Positions 17,689 to 24,620 of a stretch of DNA of 35,458 nucleotides are shown in pieces. The notes beneath the pieces are model-generated. The model was not told the origin of the DNA, searched no databases, and was given only the letters and a program-made list of their open reading frames with translations. Numbering within the stretch: position 1 is the stretch's first letter; each line of letters starts with the position of its first letter. The stretch comes from Actinomycetota bacterium (GTDB taxonomy: Bacteria; Actinomycetota; AC-67), in the NCBI GenBank assembly GCA_040905475.1, contig JBBDRM010000161.1, forward strand, positions 37,438 to 72,895, written 5' to 3'. Position numbers and translations under genes: made by a program.

Positions 17689-17714
17689 ATTCCCGAACGA
17701 GGCGGTCGTGAAAC
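17689..17714 (-). promoter_or_regulatory. SigmaB/sigmaF-like promoter upstream of the RsbW-like gene
   Basis: On the minus strand GTTTCA (17709-17714) and GGGAAT (17689-17694) are separated by exactly 14 nt, close to the general-stress promoter consensus. The expected start site leaves a leader of about 60 nt before the ATG at 17622. It lies within the 114-bp gap after lysA, so the kinase gene can be transcribed independently of the upstream amino-acid gene. Confidence 0.55.
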
Positions 17715-17736
17715 CTCGCCGGGGCGCCGACGACGG

Positions 17737-19050
17737 CTAGGACGCGTCGAGCCGGATCAGGTCTTCGTACGTCTCGCGCCGCAGGACGACCTCGGCCCTT
17801 CCATCCCGCACGAGAACCACCGGCGGGCGAGGCATCTTGTTGTAATTGGAGGCCATCGCGTAACCGTAGGCCCCGGTCGCGGCGATGGCAAGCAGGTCGC
17901 CGCGGGCCGTCGAAGACGGCAAGGCGACGTCGCGGATGAGGACATCGCCCGACTCGCAGTGGGAGCCGGCGACCGTGACCACCTTGTCGGACGCCTCATT
18001 CGCCTTGTTCGCGAGCAGGGCGGAATACCGCGCGCCGTACAGCATCGGTCGGATGTTGTCGCTCATGCCGCCGTCGACGCTCACGTAGGTGCGGATCCCG
18101 GGCAGCTCCTTGACCACACCCACCGAGTACACGGTGAGCATCGCGTTGCCGACGACCCAGCGGCCCGGCTCGACCGAAAGCAACGGCCGAGCGAATCCGT
18201 GTCGCGCCGCCTCCCGTGCGACCGCTTCACGCACGAAGCGCGCGTGGGTCCCGACATCCGCCGGCGTCTCCTCCTTCGTGTAGGCGATGCCCAATCCACC
18301 GCCGAGATTCAGCTCGCGAAGCTCCGAGCCGGCGGCCGAGCGCACGTCGGCAACGAACTCGCACATGATCTCGACGAGCTTCCCGAACGCCTCCGGCCCG
18401 AAGATCTGCGAGCCGATGTGAGCGTGGACCCCGATGAGCGAGACGGAGGGCAGGTCCTTCGTTCGCTTCGCCGCCTCGAGGGCCGCGCCCGACTCGATCG
18501 ACATCCCGAACTTCGTGTCCTCCTGGCCGGTCTGGATGTATTCGTGGGTGTGGGCCTCGACGCCGGGCGTGCATCGGAGGACGATCTGCTGCACGACGCC
18601 GGCGGAGGCGGCGATACGCGCCAGGCGCTCGAGCTCATCGAGGGAATCGACGGCGATCCGGCCGACGCCGGCGGCGACTGCCATCTCCAATTCCACGTCG
18701 GCCTTGTTGTTACCGTGCAAGATCAGGTCGGCGGGCGGCACGTTCGCCGCGATCGCCGCATGGAGCTCCCCGCCGGTGCAGACGTCGATGCCCAGCCCTT
18801 CTTCGACGGCCATGCGGAAGGCGGCCAGCGATGTGAACGCCTTCGCTGCGTAGTAGACGCGGTCGCCGGGTTCGGCGTACGCGCTGCGGTACGCCCGACA
18901 CCGGCTTCGGAAGGTCTCCTCGTCGAAGACGTACAACGGCGTCCCGTGCTCGGCCGCCAGCTCAACCAGGTCGCAGCCGCCGACCTCCAGGTGGCCGTCG
19001 TCGCGCAGCTTGGCGGTGACCGGGAGGACGTCCTTCAAGGAGTGCGGCAT
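17737..19050 (-). CDS. lysA: Diaminopimelate decarboxylase
   Basis: This 437-residue fold-type III PLP enzyme makes L-lysine from meso-diaminopimelate. The PLP lysine is K70 in YYAAKAFTS. HIGSQI (about 210-215), the GGGLGIAY phosphate-binding loop, SVEPGRW and the C-terminal CESGD and GAYGYAMASNYN segments match the family. Its ATG lies 3 bp after the argS stop, so argS-lysA are coupled, the usual actinobacterial arrangement. In relatives hom follows; here the stress-signalling module intervenes. Confidence 0.96.
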   Translation of the reverse strand: MPHSLKDVLPVTAKLRDDGHLEVGGCDLVELAAEHGTPLYVFDEETFRSRCRAYRSAYAEPGDRVYYAAKAFTSLAAFRMAVEEGLGIDVCTGGELHAAIAANVPPADLILHGNNKADVELEMAVAAGVGRIAVDSLDELERLARIAASAGVVQQIVLRCTPGVEAHTHEYIQTGQEDTKFGMSIESGAALEAAKRTKDLPSVSLIGVHAHIGSQIFGPEAFGKLVEIMCEFVADVRSAAGSELRELNLGGGLGIAYTKEETPADVGTHARFVREAVAREAARHGFARPLLSVEPGRWVVGNAMLTVYSVGVVKELPGIRTYVSVDGGMSDNIRPMLYGARYSALLANKANEASDKVVTVAGSHCESGDVLIRDVALPSSTARGDLLAIAATGAYGYAMASNYNKMPRPPVVLVRDGRAEVVLRRETYEDLIRLDAS

Positions 19051-19053
19051 CGG

Positions 19054-20721
19054 TCACATCTTCTCGGGGGCCGACACGCCGAGCAAGCGCAATGTGTCGG
19101 CGAGCGTGATCTGAGCCGCCCGGCACAGGTGCAGACGGGCCTGCGTCAGCGCGGCGTCCTCCGACACGACCCGGCAGTCGCGGTAGAAGGCGTGGAAGCC
19201 GGCGGCGAGATCCTCCGCGTACCGGGTCAGCCGGTGCGGCGCCCGCAGCGAGGCGGCCACCTCGACCACCTCGGGAAGCTCGGCGAGCTTGCGAAGGAGC
19301 TCCTGCTCGCTCTCGTGTTGCAACTCCTCGAGCGCCACGTCTGCGATCGGCGCGATCGCTATCCCTTGCTCGGCGGCATGCCGCACGATCGAAGCGATCC
19401 GCGCGTGCGCGTACTGGACGTAGAAGACCGGGTTGTCCTGCGACTGAGCGACGGCTTGCTCCATGTCGAAATCGAGCGGCGTGTCGGCCCCCTGGCGGAC
19501 GAGCAAGTACCGGGCGGCGTCGCGCCCGACCTCGTCGAGGAGTTCGTCGAATGTGACCAGCTCGCCGGTGCGCTTCGACATCCGCACGGGAACGCCTCCC
19601 CGAGTGAGGCTCACGAGCTGGCCGATGATGAACTCGGCGTGATCCGGGTCTTCCCCGAGCGCCCGGATCGCGGCTTGCATCCGCGGGACGTGGCCGTGGT
19701 GGTCGGCACCCCAGATGTAGATCAGACGGGTGAAGCCCCGGCGCACCTTGTCCATGAAGTAGGCGATGTCGGGCGCCAGGTAGGTGGGTTCGCCGTTCGA
19801 CCGCACGAGCACGCGGTCCTTGTCGTCGCCGAAGTCGGTCGTGCGGAGCCACAGCGCTCCGTCCTTCTCGTAGACGTGTCCCAGCTCCCGGAGGACCTCG
19901 ATGACCCGCTGCACCGCGCCCTCTTCGTGGAGCGAACCCTCCGAGAACCACACATCGAAGGTGACGCCGAAGCGCTCGAGCACCTCGCGCTGATGCTCGA
20001 GCATCCGCTTCTTGCCTTCCTGCCGGAAGAACGCCACGCGTTCCTCCTCCGGAGCGTCCACGTACCGGTCCCCGACCTCGTCCGCGATCTGTTGCGCCAG
20101 AGCAACGACGTAGGTACCGACGTAACCGCCTTCGGGAACGTCCGCTTCGCGGCCGTTGAGCTGGAGGTAGCGGGCCGCGATCGAGCGACCGAAGAGCTCA
20201 ATCTGCCTGCCGTAGTCGTTGACATAGAACTCGCGCTCAACCGTGTGTCCGGCAGCGATGAGCACGTTCGCCAGCGAATCCCCGATCGCCGCCCAGCGGC
20301 CGTGGCCGAGGTGCAGCGGCCCAGTCGGGTTGGCCGAGACGAACTCCACCTGGATGCGCTCCGGTTCCCCCGCCTCGATCCGGCCCCAGTCGTCGCCGGC
20401 CTGCTCGATCTGGCGCACGACCCCGGTCAGCCACGCGTGCGTGAGGAAGAAGTTGATGAAGCCGGGCCCGGCAACCTCGACCTTAGCCACCGACTCCGGA
20501 GGCGTCAGGTGCGCGACGATGATCTCGGCGATCTCACGCGGTTTCATACGCGCCGCTTTCGCGATCTGCAGCGGAAGGCTCGTCGCCCAGTCGCCGTTCT
20601 CTCGCTTGGCCGGGCGCTCCAGCTCCACCGATGGCATGGGGTCGAGCGGCGGCAGCTTGCCGGCCTGCTGGGCGGATGAGAGCGCGTCTTGGACGGTCGA
20701 GGCGAGCGCGGCCTGGATCAC
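19054..20721 (-). CDS. argS: Arginyl-tRNA synthetase
   Basis: This 555-residue class I synthetase charges tRNA-Arg. The N-terminal Add-1 domain (about 1-110) is followed by the HIGH-type motif GPLHLGHGRWA (134-144) and a degenerate KMSKS equivalent RMSKRTGE. A DALR anticodon-binding domain ends the protein. The start is a GTG at 20719-20721, 9 bp after the response-regulator stop. Length and motifs are normal. A tRNA-Arg(CCG) gene, one of its substrates, lies 0.5 kb away on the other strand. Confidence 0.96.
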   Translation of the reverse strand: MIQAALASTVQDALSSAQQAGKLPPLDPMPSVELERPAKRENGDWATSLPLQIAKAARMKPREIAEIIVAHLTPPESVAKVEVAGPGFINFFLTHAWLTGVVRQIEQAGDDWGRIEAGEPERIQVEFVSANPTGPLHLGHGRWAAIGDSLANVLIAAGHTVEREFYVNDYGRQIELFGRSIAARYLQLNGREADVPEGGYVGTYVVALAQQIADEVGDRYVDAPEEERVAFFRQEGKKRMLEHQREVLERFGVTFDVWFSEGSLHEEGAVQRVIEVLRELGHVYEKDGALWLRTTDFGDDKDRVLVRSNGEPTYLAPDIAYFMDKVRRGFTRLIYIWGADHHGHVPRMQAAIRALGEDPDHAEFIIGQLVSLTRGGVPVRMSKRTGELVTFDELLDEVGRDAARYLLVRQGADTPLDFDMEQAVAQSQDNPVFYVQYAHARIASIVRHAAEQGIAIAPIADVALEELQHESEQELLRKLAELPEVVEVAASLRAPHRLTRYAEDLAAGFHAFYRDCRVVSEDAALTQARLHLCRAAQITLADTLRLLGVSAPEKM

Positions 20722-20730
20722 CGGCGTCGC

Positions 20731-21129
20731 TTAGGAGTCGGCCGGCTGGATGCGCTCGCCGGCGAGCAGGCGGCCGACGACGTCGAGCAGCTCGACCGGG
20801 TCGAACGGCTTGGTGAGATACGCGTCGGCGCCGATCTCGAGCCCCTCACGGATGTCCATGTCCTGCGCGCGCGCCGACAGCAACACGATCGGTATCTTGG
20901 AGAGCTTCGGATCCGCCTTGAGGTGGCGGCACACCTCGAGCCCGTCCATCTTGGGCATCATGATGTCGAGCAGGATCAGGTCGGGTTTGAGCTCGGCGGC
21001 CATCGCGATCGCTTCCCGGCCGTCCGACGCAGTGCCGGCGACCTGGTAGCCCTCCAGCTCGAGGTTGACCTCGAGGAGCTGCTGGATCACCCGGTCGTCG
21101 TCTACAACGAGCACACGCTTGCCTGCCAC
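20731..21129 (-). CDS. Stand-alone response-regulator receiver protein
   Basis: This 132-residue protein contains only a CheY-like receiver domain. The acidic pocket DDD is at residues 10-12, the phosphoacceptor D55 is in LILLDIMMPKMDG, and the conserved Lys lies in LTKPFDP. There is no output domain, so it must act through a partner protein. The GTG at 21127-21129 is preferred over an upstream ATG (21181-21183) because AAGGAGG lies 8 nt before it and the motif VLVVDDD then begins at residue 6. It is the first gene of the response regulator-argS-lysA run. No histidine kinase is nearby. Confidence 0.9.
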   Translation of the reverse strand: MAGKRVLVVDDDRVIQQLLEVNLELEGYQVAGTASDGREAIAMAAELKPDLILLDIMMPKMDGLEVCRHLKADPKLSKIPIVLLSARAQDMDIREGLEIGADAYLTKPFDPVELLDVVGRLLAGERIQPADS

Positions 21130-21155
21130 GCTTGCAGCCTCCTTGCGTCGCGGGC

Positions 21156-21184
21156 ATCTTACCGCCGGGCTGGGGCGGGCCATC
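21156..21184 (-). promoter_or_regulatory. Possible promoter of the response regulator-argS-lysA run
   Basis: On the minus strand TAAGAT (21156-21161) forms a reasonable -10 box, with a weak -35 GATGGC (21179-21184) 17 nt upstream. It lies about 27 bp before the GTG start at 21129. The -35 element is poor, so this is tentative. Confidence 0.3.
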
Positions 21185-21188
21185 GCGT

Positions 21189-21215
21189 TTGGTTATCAGG
21201 GCGCTCCGCTAAGAT
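21189..21215 (+). promoter_or_regulatory. Possible promoter of tRNA-Arg
   Basis: TTGGTT (21189-21194) and TAAGAT (21210-21215) are spaced by 15 nt (16 if TTTGGT is used). The predicted start is about 8 nt before the mature tRNA 5' end, a normal distance. It is divergent from the response-regulator promoter in a 100-bp gap. Confidence 0.4.
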
Positions 21216-21230
21216 TGAGTGCTTCGTTCC

Positions 21231-21302
21231 GCCCCCGTAGCTCAGCGGATAGAGCACCGGCCTCCGGAGCCGGTGGCACAGGTTCGAGTCCTGTCGGGGG
21301 CA
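21231..21302 (+). tRNA. tRNA-Arg (anticodon CCG)
   Basis: The 72-nt cloverleaf is complete. The acceptor GCCCCCG pairs with CGGGGGC, the D stem GCTC with GAGC, and the anticodon stem CCGGC with GCCGG around CTCCGGA, giving anticodon CCG for CGG codons. The variable region is 4 nt (TGGC). The T arm is ACAGG-TTCGAGT-CCTGT and the discriminator is A. CCA is not encoded. Its 3' flank is repeated further downstream (see the repeat entries), suggesting use as an insertion site. Confidence 0.97.
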
Positions 21303-21304
21303 CC

Positions 21305-21333
21305 GATCCGGGCGGTCGTCGAAATATCGGCAC
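21305..21333 (+). repeat. tRNA-Arg 3'-flank repeat, putative attachment-like sequence (copy 1)
   Basis: Directly after the tRNA, GATCCGGGCGGTCGTC followed by GAAATATCGGCAC reappears in modified form at 23834-23862 and 26728-26755 in the same orientation. Together with the last bases of the tRNA (TCGGGGGCACC versus TTGGGAGCACC) about 39 of 49 positions match the 23.8-kb copy. Direct repeats starting at a tRNA 3' end are typical of integrative-element boundaries. Confidence 0.6.
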
Positions 21334-21490
21334 GGGGAAGCAGTCGTTCCGGGCGAAGACGTGGAGATCGGCTGCGATCTCTGAGTCGGAAGTCGCGATC
21401 CCGAGTGCCGGGGACCGCAGCCGAGGTCTCGTCGGAGGAATAGAGAGCGCGCCCGTCGAAGGTATTCCCACCTGTAGAGGGAGGGGGCCG

Positions 21491-22546
21491 ATGAAAGGCC
21501 GGCTTCGTGGGCATGCGCTCAGCGCGTCGATCTTCTTCTTCGTCGTCTCTGTTGCGTCGATGGCACCGGCTTCGGCAGTCGCTTGCGAGGAACTGGGGCT
21601 GGAGGTCAGCGGTCCGACGATGGCGACCAGTTCCGTGAAGGGGACGCTGTGCCGGGAGGGGAGCCTCGAGGGGAAGGCGCTTCAGCTTCTCATCCCGGGG
21701 ATCGTCGCGAACCGGTCTTATTTCGATCTCCCCATCCAGCCTTCGACGTACTCCTACGCTCGGAAGGCGGCGGAGAGCGGATATGTCAGCCTGGCCATCG
21801 ACCGCATAGGGACTGGGTCGAGTGACCGGCCGCCGTTCCTGTTGGTTGATCTCGATCTCAATGTGTCGGTCATCACCCAAGTGATCGAGGCCCTGCGCGC
21901 AGGGGTCGTAGCAGACACGAGATTCGATCGGATCCTGATCGTCGGGCACTCCTTCGGAGGACTCATCGCTGCGCGGATCGCCGAAGACGGCGGCGCTCCC
22001 CTCTCGGGCATCGCCCTCACCGGAGTCTCCCACGAGTTCAACTCCGACGTGCTGCCGGCCGCAGCGACCGGCTTCTATCCAGCGCAGCTCGATGCGAAGT
22101 TCGGCGTGTCCGTTCCAGTTGGATACTTGACCAATCCCCCAGGTGTCCGTGAGGACGTACTTTTCCAGCCCGGAAATTACGACCCGGCGGTCGCGGCCGC
22201 CGACGAAGCTCTCAAGGACACCGTGACCATCCCGGAGTTGCTCCAACTCGGGGATGGACTCGATGACAGAACGACAGAGATCGCCGTGCCTGTCTTCATG
22301 GGTTTGGGACAGTTCGATCGCGTCTTCTGCGCCTCCAGCATCGATTGCTCGAGCGCTGAAGGGCTGCGCGAGTCGGAGGCGCCGTTCTTCTCTCCCAGCG
22401 CCTGTCTCCATACGTACGTGCTCGCAAACGCAGGACACTACGAGAGCCTGCATCTGAATGCCGGCGACTTCCACAACGAGTTACTCGCGTGGGCGAACGC
22501 GCGCGTGGGACCCGACGTCGCGATCCCGTCCCCCGGTTGCCCCTGA
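21491..22546 (+). CDS. Secreted alpha/beta hydrolase
   Basis: This 351-residue protein has a signal peptide (basic start, hydrophobic residues 9-24, likely cleavage after about residue 31, ASAVA). The mature part is an alpha/beta-hydrolase: nucleophile S154 in VGHSFGG, a probable acid in MGLGQFD and a histidine in NAGHYESLHL. Several Cys (C32, C54 and four near the C-terminus) could form disulfides, consistent with export. The substrate (ester or lipid) is unknown. The ATG was chosen because GAGGGAGGGGG precedes it; the frame is open far upstream across the tRNA, which is not coding. It is the first gene after tRNA-Arg and may be part of the accessory region. Confidence 0.85.
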   Translation: MKGRLRGHALSASIFFFVVSVASMAPASAVACEELGLEVSGPTMATSSVKGTLCREGSLEGKALQLLIPGIVANRSYFDLPIQPSTYSYARKAAESGYVSLAIDRIGTGSSDRPPFLLVDLDLNVSVITQVIEALRAGVVADTRFDRILIVGHSFGGLIAARIAEDGGAPLSGIALTGVSHEFNSDVLPAAATGFYPAQLDAKFGVSVPVGYLTNPPGVREDVLFQPGNYDPAVAAADEALKDTVTIPELLQLGDGLDDRTTEIAVPVFMGLGQFDRVFCASSIDCSSAEGLRESEAPFFSPSACLHTYVLANAGHYESLHLNAGDFHNELLAWANARVGPDVAIPSPGCP

Positions 22547-22761
22547 TCGATGCGCCTCTTCTTCCCGCCTCCTAGTGCTCGAGGACACGCCGAGTCCGGC
22601 CCTAGTCCAAGCCCCCCGGGCAATTCGATGCCGCAATTTCGTTCACCGCCTTCTCCGACGGAAGGCCCACAGGGCCTGCCGGTCAGTTCGTAGGCTGTCA
22701 GCAGAACGATATTCCTCGCATTCGGGAATCGCGCCGGGTCGAAAAACCGTCCCGTGGTCGC

Positions 22762-22845
22762 TCACTGACGCCGGTAGACGTCCGCGCCATGGTCGATGGT
22801 GAGCACGAACACGATTCGCTCATCATCGTCGATCGGTCGGTGTCG
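22762..22845 (-). pseudogene. 3' remnant of a RelE/ParE-type toxin gene
   Basis: One minus-strand frame encodes IDDDERIVFVLTIDHGADVY followed by RRQ and a stop. This is the typical last beta-strands of a RelE/ParE toxin. There is no start codon or N-terminal half in frame, and no antitoxin gene adjoins it. It appears to be a truncated relic. The rest of the 22547-23066 gap holds repeat copy R1 and GC-rich inverted sequences around 22876-22905 but no convincing gene. Confidence 0.6.
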
Positions 22846-22965
22846 GAGGGAGGCTCGACTGGCGGTGGGTCCGAGGCGCCTGACCGGCCCACCTCACCGG
22901 CGCCTGTAGCCGGCTCACCGGCCCTTTGCGTGCCCTCCGGACAGAGCAATCGGCTGGCCAACGAC

Positions 22966-23033
22966 GAGCGAGTTTTTCGACTTGTGTCCAGTTGGGGGCA
23001 CCGCGCCATTCGGACCGTGTGACCTGCGGACAC
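22966..23033 (+). repeat. Dispersed repeat R1 (TTTTTCG-N10-AGTTGGGGGCACC)
   Basis: GAGTTTTTCG is followed after ACTTGTGTCC by AGTTGGGGGCACC, then a weak version of the tRNA-flank sequence (ATTCGGACCGTG). GTGTCC (22984-22989) and GGACAC (23028-23033) form an inverted repeat enclosing the core. TTTTTCGACC recurs at 23035, and its complement at about 22738. It has the same orientation as copies R2-R5. Confidence 0.55.
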
Positions 23034-23066
23034 TTTTTCGACCCGAGGCCTTGCGAAGCCGCGGGA

Positions 23067-23444
23067 CTAGACGTTGACGAGATCGATCTTGGCATCGATG
23101 CGTCGCAGATCGTCCGCATCACTCGTCAGAATCTTCTGGCCGCGCTGTCGGGCGCAGAAGACCACCGAGGCATCAACCACATCGGTTGTTCCAGTGGCAC
23201 CACATAACTGTCCGACTGCTCTCGCGGTGGGATCGTCGAGTGCGACAACCTCGATGACGTCCGATGCCAGCAGGCGCACGAGGCGGACCTGACGCGCTCC
23301 GTCGCGCCAAACCTGAGCGACCACTCCGGCCGGCACTGCCAACGTGTCGCCTCGTTCGAGCGCGCGCGCGACAAGAGTTACAACTGGGCGTTTGGCACGC
23401 GCGAAGGCAATCAACGCTCCAGAATCCAGGGTCGCACCGCTCAC
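23067..23444 (-). CDS. vapC: VapC-like PIN-domain ribonuclease toxin
   Basis: This 125-residue PIN-domain protein is the toxin of a type II toxin-antitoxin pair and probably cleaves RNA. Acidic metal ligands visible are D7 (TLDSGALIAFAR) and the C-terminal TTDVVDASVV (about 88-97) and TSDADDLRRI. The usual second-helix Glu appears as Gln in VVAQVWRDG, which I believe is normal for this actinobacterial subgroup. Its GTG start overlaps the antitoxin stop (GTGA), so the pair is coupled. It is a typical accessory-region module between repeat copies R1 and R2. Confidence 0.88.
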   Translation of the reverse strand: MSGATLDSGALIAFARAKRPVVTLVARALERGDTLAVPAGVVAQVWRDGARQVRLVRLLASDVIEVVALDDPTARAVGQLCGATGTTDVVDASVVFCARQRGQKILTSDADDLRRIDAKIDLVNV

Positions 23445-23692
23445 CGCTTGGCCTTCACAGACCCCCCAAGGATCCGATCCGCGGCTTGTCGCTCGGCCTT
23501 GGTCAGCGGGCCCCCGGTCTCCGCAAGCATCCGCTCAAGAAGTGTCGATAGATCGTCCAGCATGATCTTCTCGGCGAGAGCGTCCGCGACGTACGCGCTC
23601 ACGTTCGGTGCCCGGCCACCCCGGACCGCGCTCTTCGCGGCTTTGACTAGTCGCGGCGGCAAGCTCACGGCGATCTTCTCTTTGGCTGTCAT
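23441..23692 (-). CDS. vapB: Antitoxin of the VapBC pair (ribbon-helix-helix-like)
   Basis: This 83-residue protein begins MTAKEKIAVSLPPRLVKAAK, a beta-strand then helix pattern like ribbon-helix-helix DNA-binding antitoxins. A helical C-terminal half (about 35-75) would mask the toxin. The ATG at 23690-23692 fits the family start; upstream in-frame ATGs at 23699-23701 and 23702-23704 are possible. It overlaps vapC by 4 bp. A direct repeat over the start region (23689-23707) is a candidate operator. Confidence 0.82.
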   Translation of the reverse strand: MTAKEKIAVSLPPRLVKAAKSAVRGGRAPNVSAYVADALAEKIMLDDLSTLLERMLAETGGPLTKAERQAADRILGGSVKAKR

Positions 23693-23707
23693 ACCAACCA
23701 TCATACC
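23689..23707 (-). promoter_or_regulatory. Candidate VapB operator (direct repeat)
   Basis: On the minus strand GGTATGA-TGGTT-GGTATGA is a perfect 7-bp direct repeat with a 12-bp period, overlapping the vapB start codon. Ribbon-helix-helix repressors commonly bind such closely spaced repeats, so autoregulation is plausible. Confidence 0.4.
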
Positions 23708-23785
23708 TACCGTGGATGCTACAGACAAGCTCAAACTCACGCTCGGCGGCGCTTCGCGAGCCTTGTCCGCATCGCGAATCGATCC

Positions 23786-23808
23786 CCCTCGATCCGGGGA
23801 GGGTTTTT
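23786..23808 (+). terminator. Intrinsic-terminator-like hairpin at the head of repeat R2
   Basis: CCCTC (23786-23790) pairs with GAGGG (23799-23803) around an 8-nt loop and is followed by five T (23804-23808). No plus-strand gene ends nearby, so it looks like part of the repeat unit, whose copies R3 and R4 also have GC-rich stems before the T-run. Confidence 0.4.
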
Positions 23809-23862
23809 CGGATACCGGCCAGTTGGGAGCACCAATCCGGACGGTGGCCTAAATATCGGCAC
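23799..23862 (+). repeat. Dispersed repeat R2 with tRNA-flank-like sequence
   Basis: GGGGAGGGTTTTTCG-GATACCGGCC-AGTTGGGAGCACC runs into AATCCGGACGGTGGCC and TAAATATCGGCAC (to 23862). The second part matches the 3' flank of tRNA-Arg at 21305-21333 in the same orientation. The 23741-24095 gap otherwise contains only the ECF promoter at its right end. Confidence 0.65.
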
Positions 23863-24053
23863 GTAGAAGATCGGTTGGATCCATGAGCGGTCTTTGACGC
23901 GGATCTCGGCGACGAGCTGCCGTGCGCCTGGGAACGGCCCGGACCCGGAGGCGAGACGGTCCAGTCTTGCGAGCCCTGACTGGGGCTCCTCCCGGCGCCG
24001 AGGGCTTCTCCCAGGTCCAAGTCCGCAGTTAACTCAGTGTGGCCAACGTGCAG

Positions 24054-24079
24054 GGAACAGAAGCGCCATGCTAAGCGTC
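24054..24079 (+). promoter_or_regulatory. ECF-type promoter of the sigma-factor gene
   Basis: GGAAC (24054-24058) and CGTC (24076-24079) are 17 nt apart, the classic extracytoplasmic-function promoter layout. The start codon is 16 nt after the -10 element, with AAAGG as ribosome-binding site. This suggests that the sigma factor transcribes its own operon. Confidence 0.6.
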
Positions 24080-24095
24080 CTCTAAAGGCCGACAG

Positions 24096-24620
24096 ATGAG
24101 TTCGGAGGACGCTGGCCCTAACGTTCGGCCGGGACGGTTGGCGGCGCTGTATCGGCGGCATGCCGCGAACGCGATCCGGCTGGCTTACTTGCTGACGGGC
24201 GACGAGGCTCTTGCGGAGGATTTGTTTCACGACGCGTTCATCAAAATCTCAGGGCGCTGGGGAACCCTACGAGACCCGGAAGCTTTCGGCGGCTATCTGA
24301 GGCGCACGATCGTGAACCTGTCCCACTCGCATCATCGTCGAAAGGCAGTGGAGCGCCGCTTCCTGGAGCGGGAGCGCGGGAGTCTCCGACCAACTCCTGG
24401 TGCGGAGTCGTTGGATCATGAGGCCGATGAACTTTGGGATCAGATTCAAAGGCTTCCTATCGGGCAGCGGCAAGCCATCGTTCTGCGCTTCTACGAGGAC
24501 GTGTCTGATGAGGAGATAGCGGAGATCCTTCGGTGTCGTCCAGGCACGGTGCGGTCACGCATCTCTCGAGGGCTCGATGCGCTGCACAGGATCCGAGGAG
24601 GCGATCGAGTTGGAGACTGA
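24096..24620 (+). CDS. ECF RNA polymerase sigma factor (SigE-like)
   Basis: This 174-residue protein has sigma region 2 (about 16-80, with YLLTGDEALAEDLFHDAFIK) and region 4 (about 118-168, with LPIGQRQAIVLRFYEDVS and the HTH ILRCRPGTVRSRISRG). It would direct RNA polymerase to a small regulon. The gene overlaps by 11 bp the following membrane beta-propeller gene, suggesting a sigma/regulator pair. An ECF-type promoter immediately upstream points to autoregulation. The segment lies between repeats R2 and R5, consistent with accessory cargo. The ATG follows AAAGG. Confidence 0.9.
   Translation: MSSEDAGPNVRPGRLAALYRRHAANAIRLAYLLTGDEALAEDLFHDAFIKISGRWGTLRDPEAFGGYLRRTIVNLSHSHHRRKAVERRFLERERGSLRPTPGAESLDHEADELWDQIQRLPIGQRQAIVLRFYEDVSDEEIAEILRCRPGTVRSRISRGLDALHRIRGGDRVGD

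Noticed and set aside
17683-20679. A 998-codon open frame on the plus strand across lysA and argS
   Set aside because: It is antisense to two intact enzyme genes, Arg/Asp/Val-rich and without domains; long antisense frames are expected in high-GC DNA.
21196-21471. Short frames over the tRNA-Arg gene
   Set aside because: They translate the tRNA itself (for example a TGLEPVPPAPEAG-type string), a known annotation artefact.
22698-23033. A 111-codon minus-strand frame in the gap after the hydrolase
   Set aside because: Composition is Ser/Arg/Thr-rich without motifs; the overlapping frame that encodes a RelE/ParE ending is the more credible signal.
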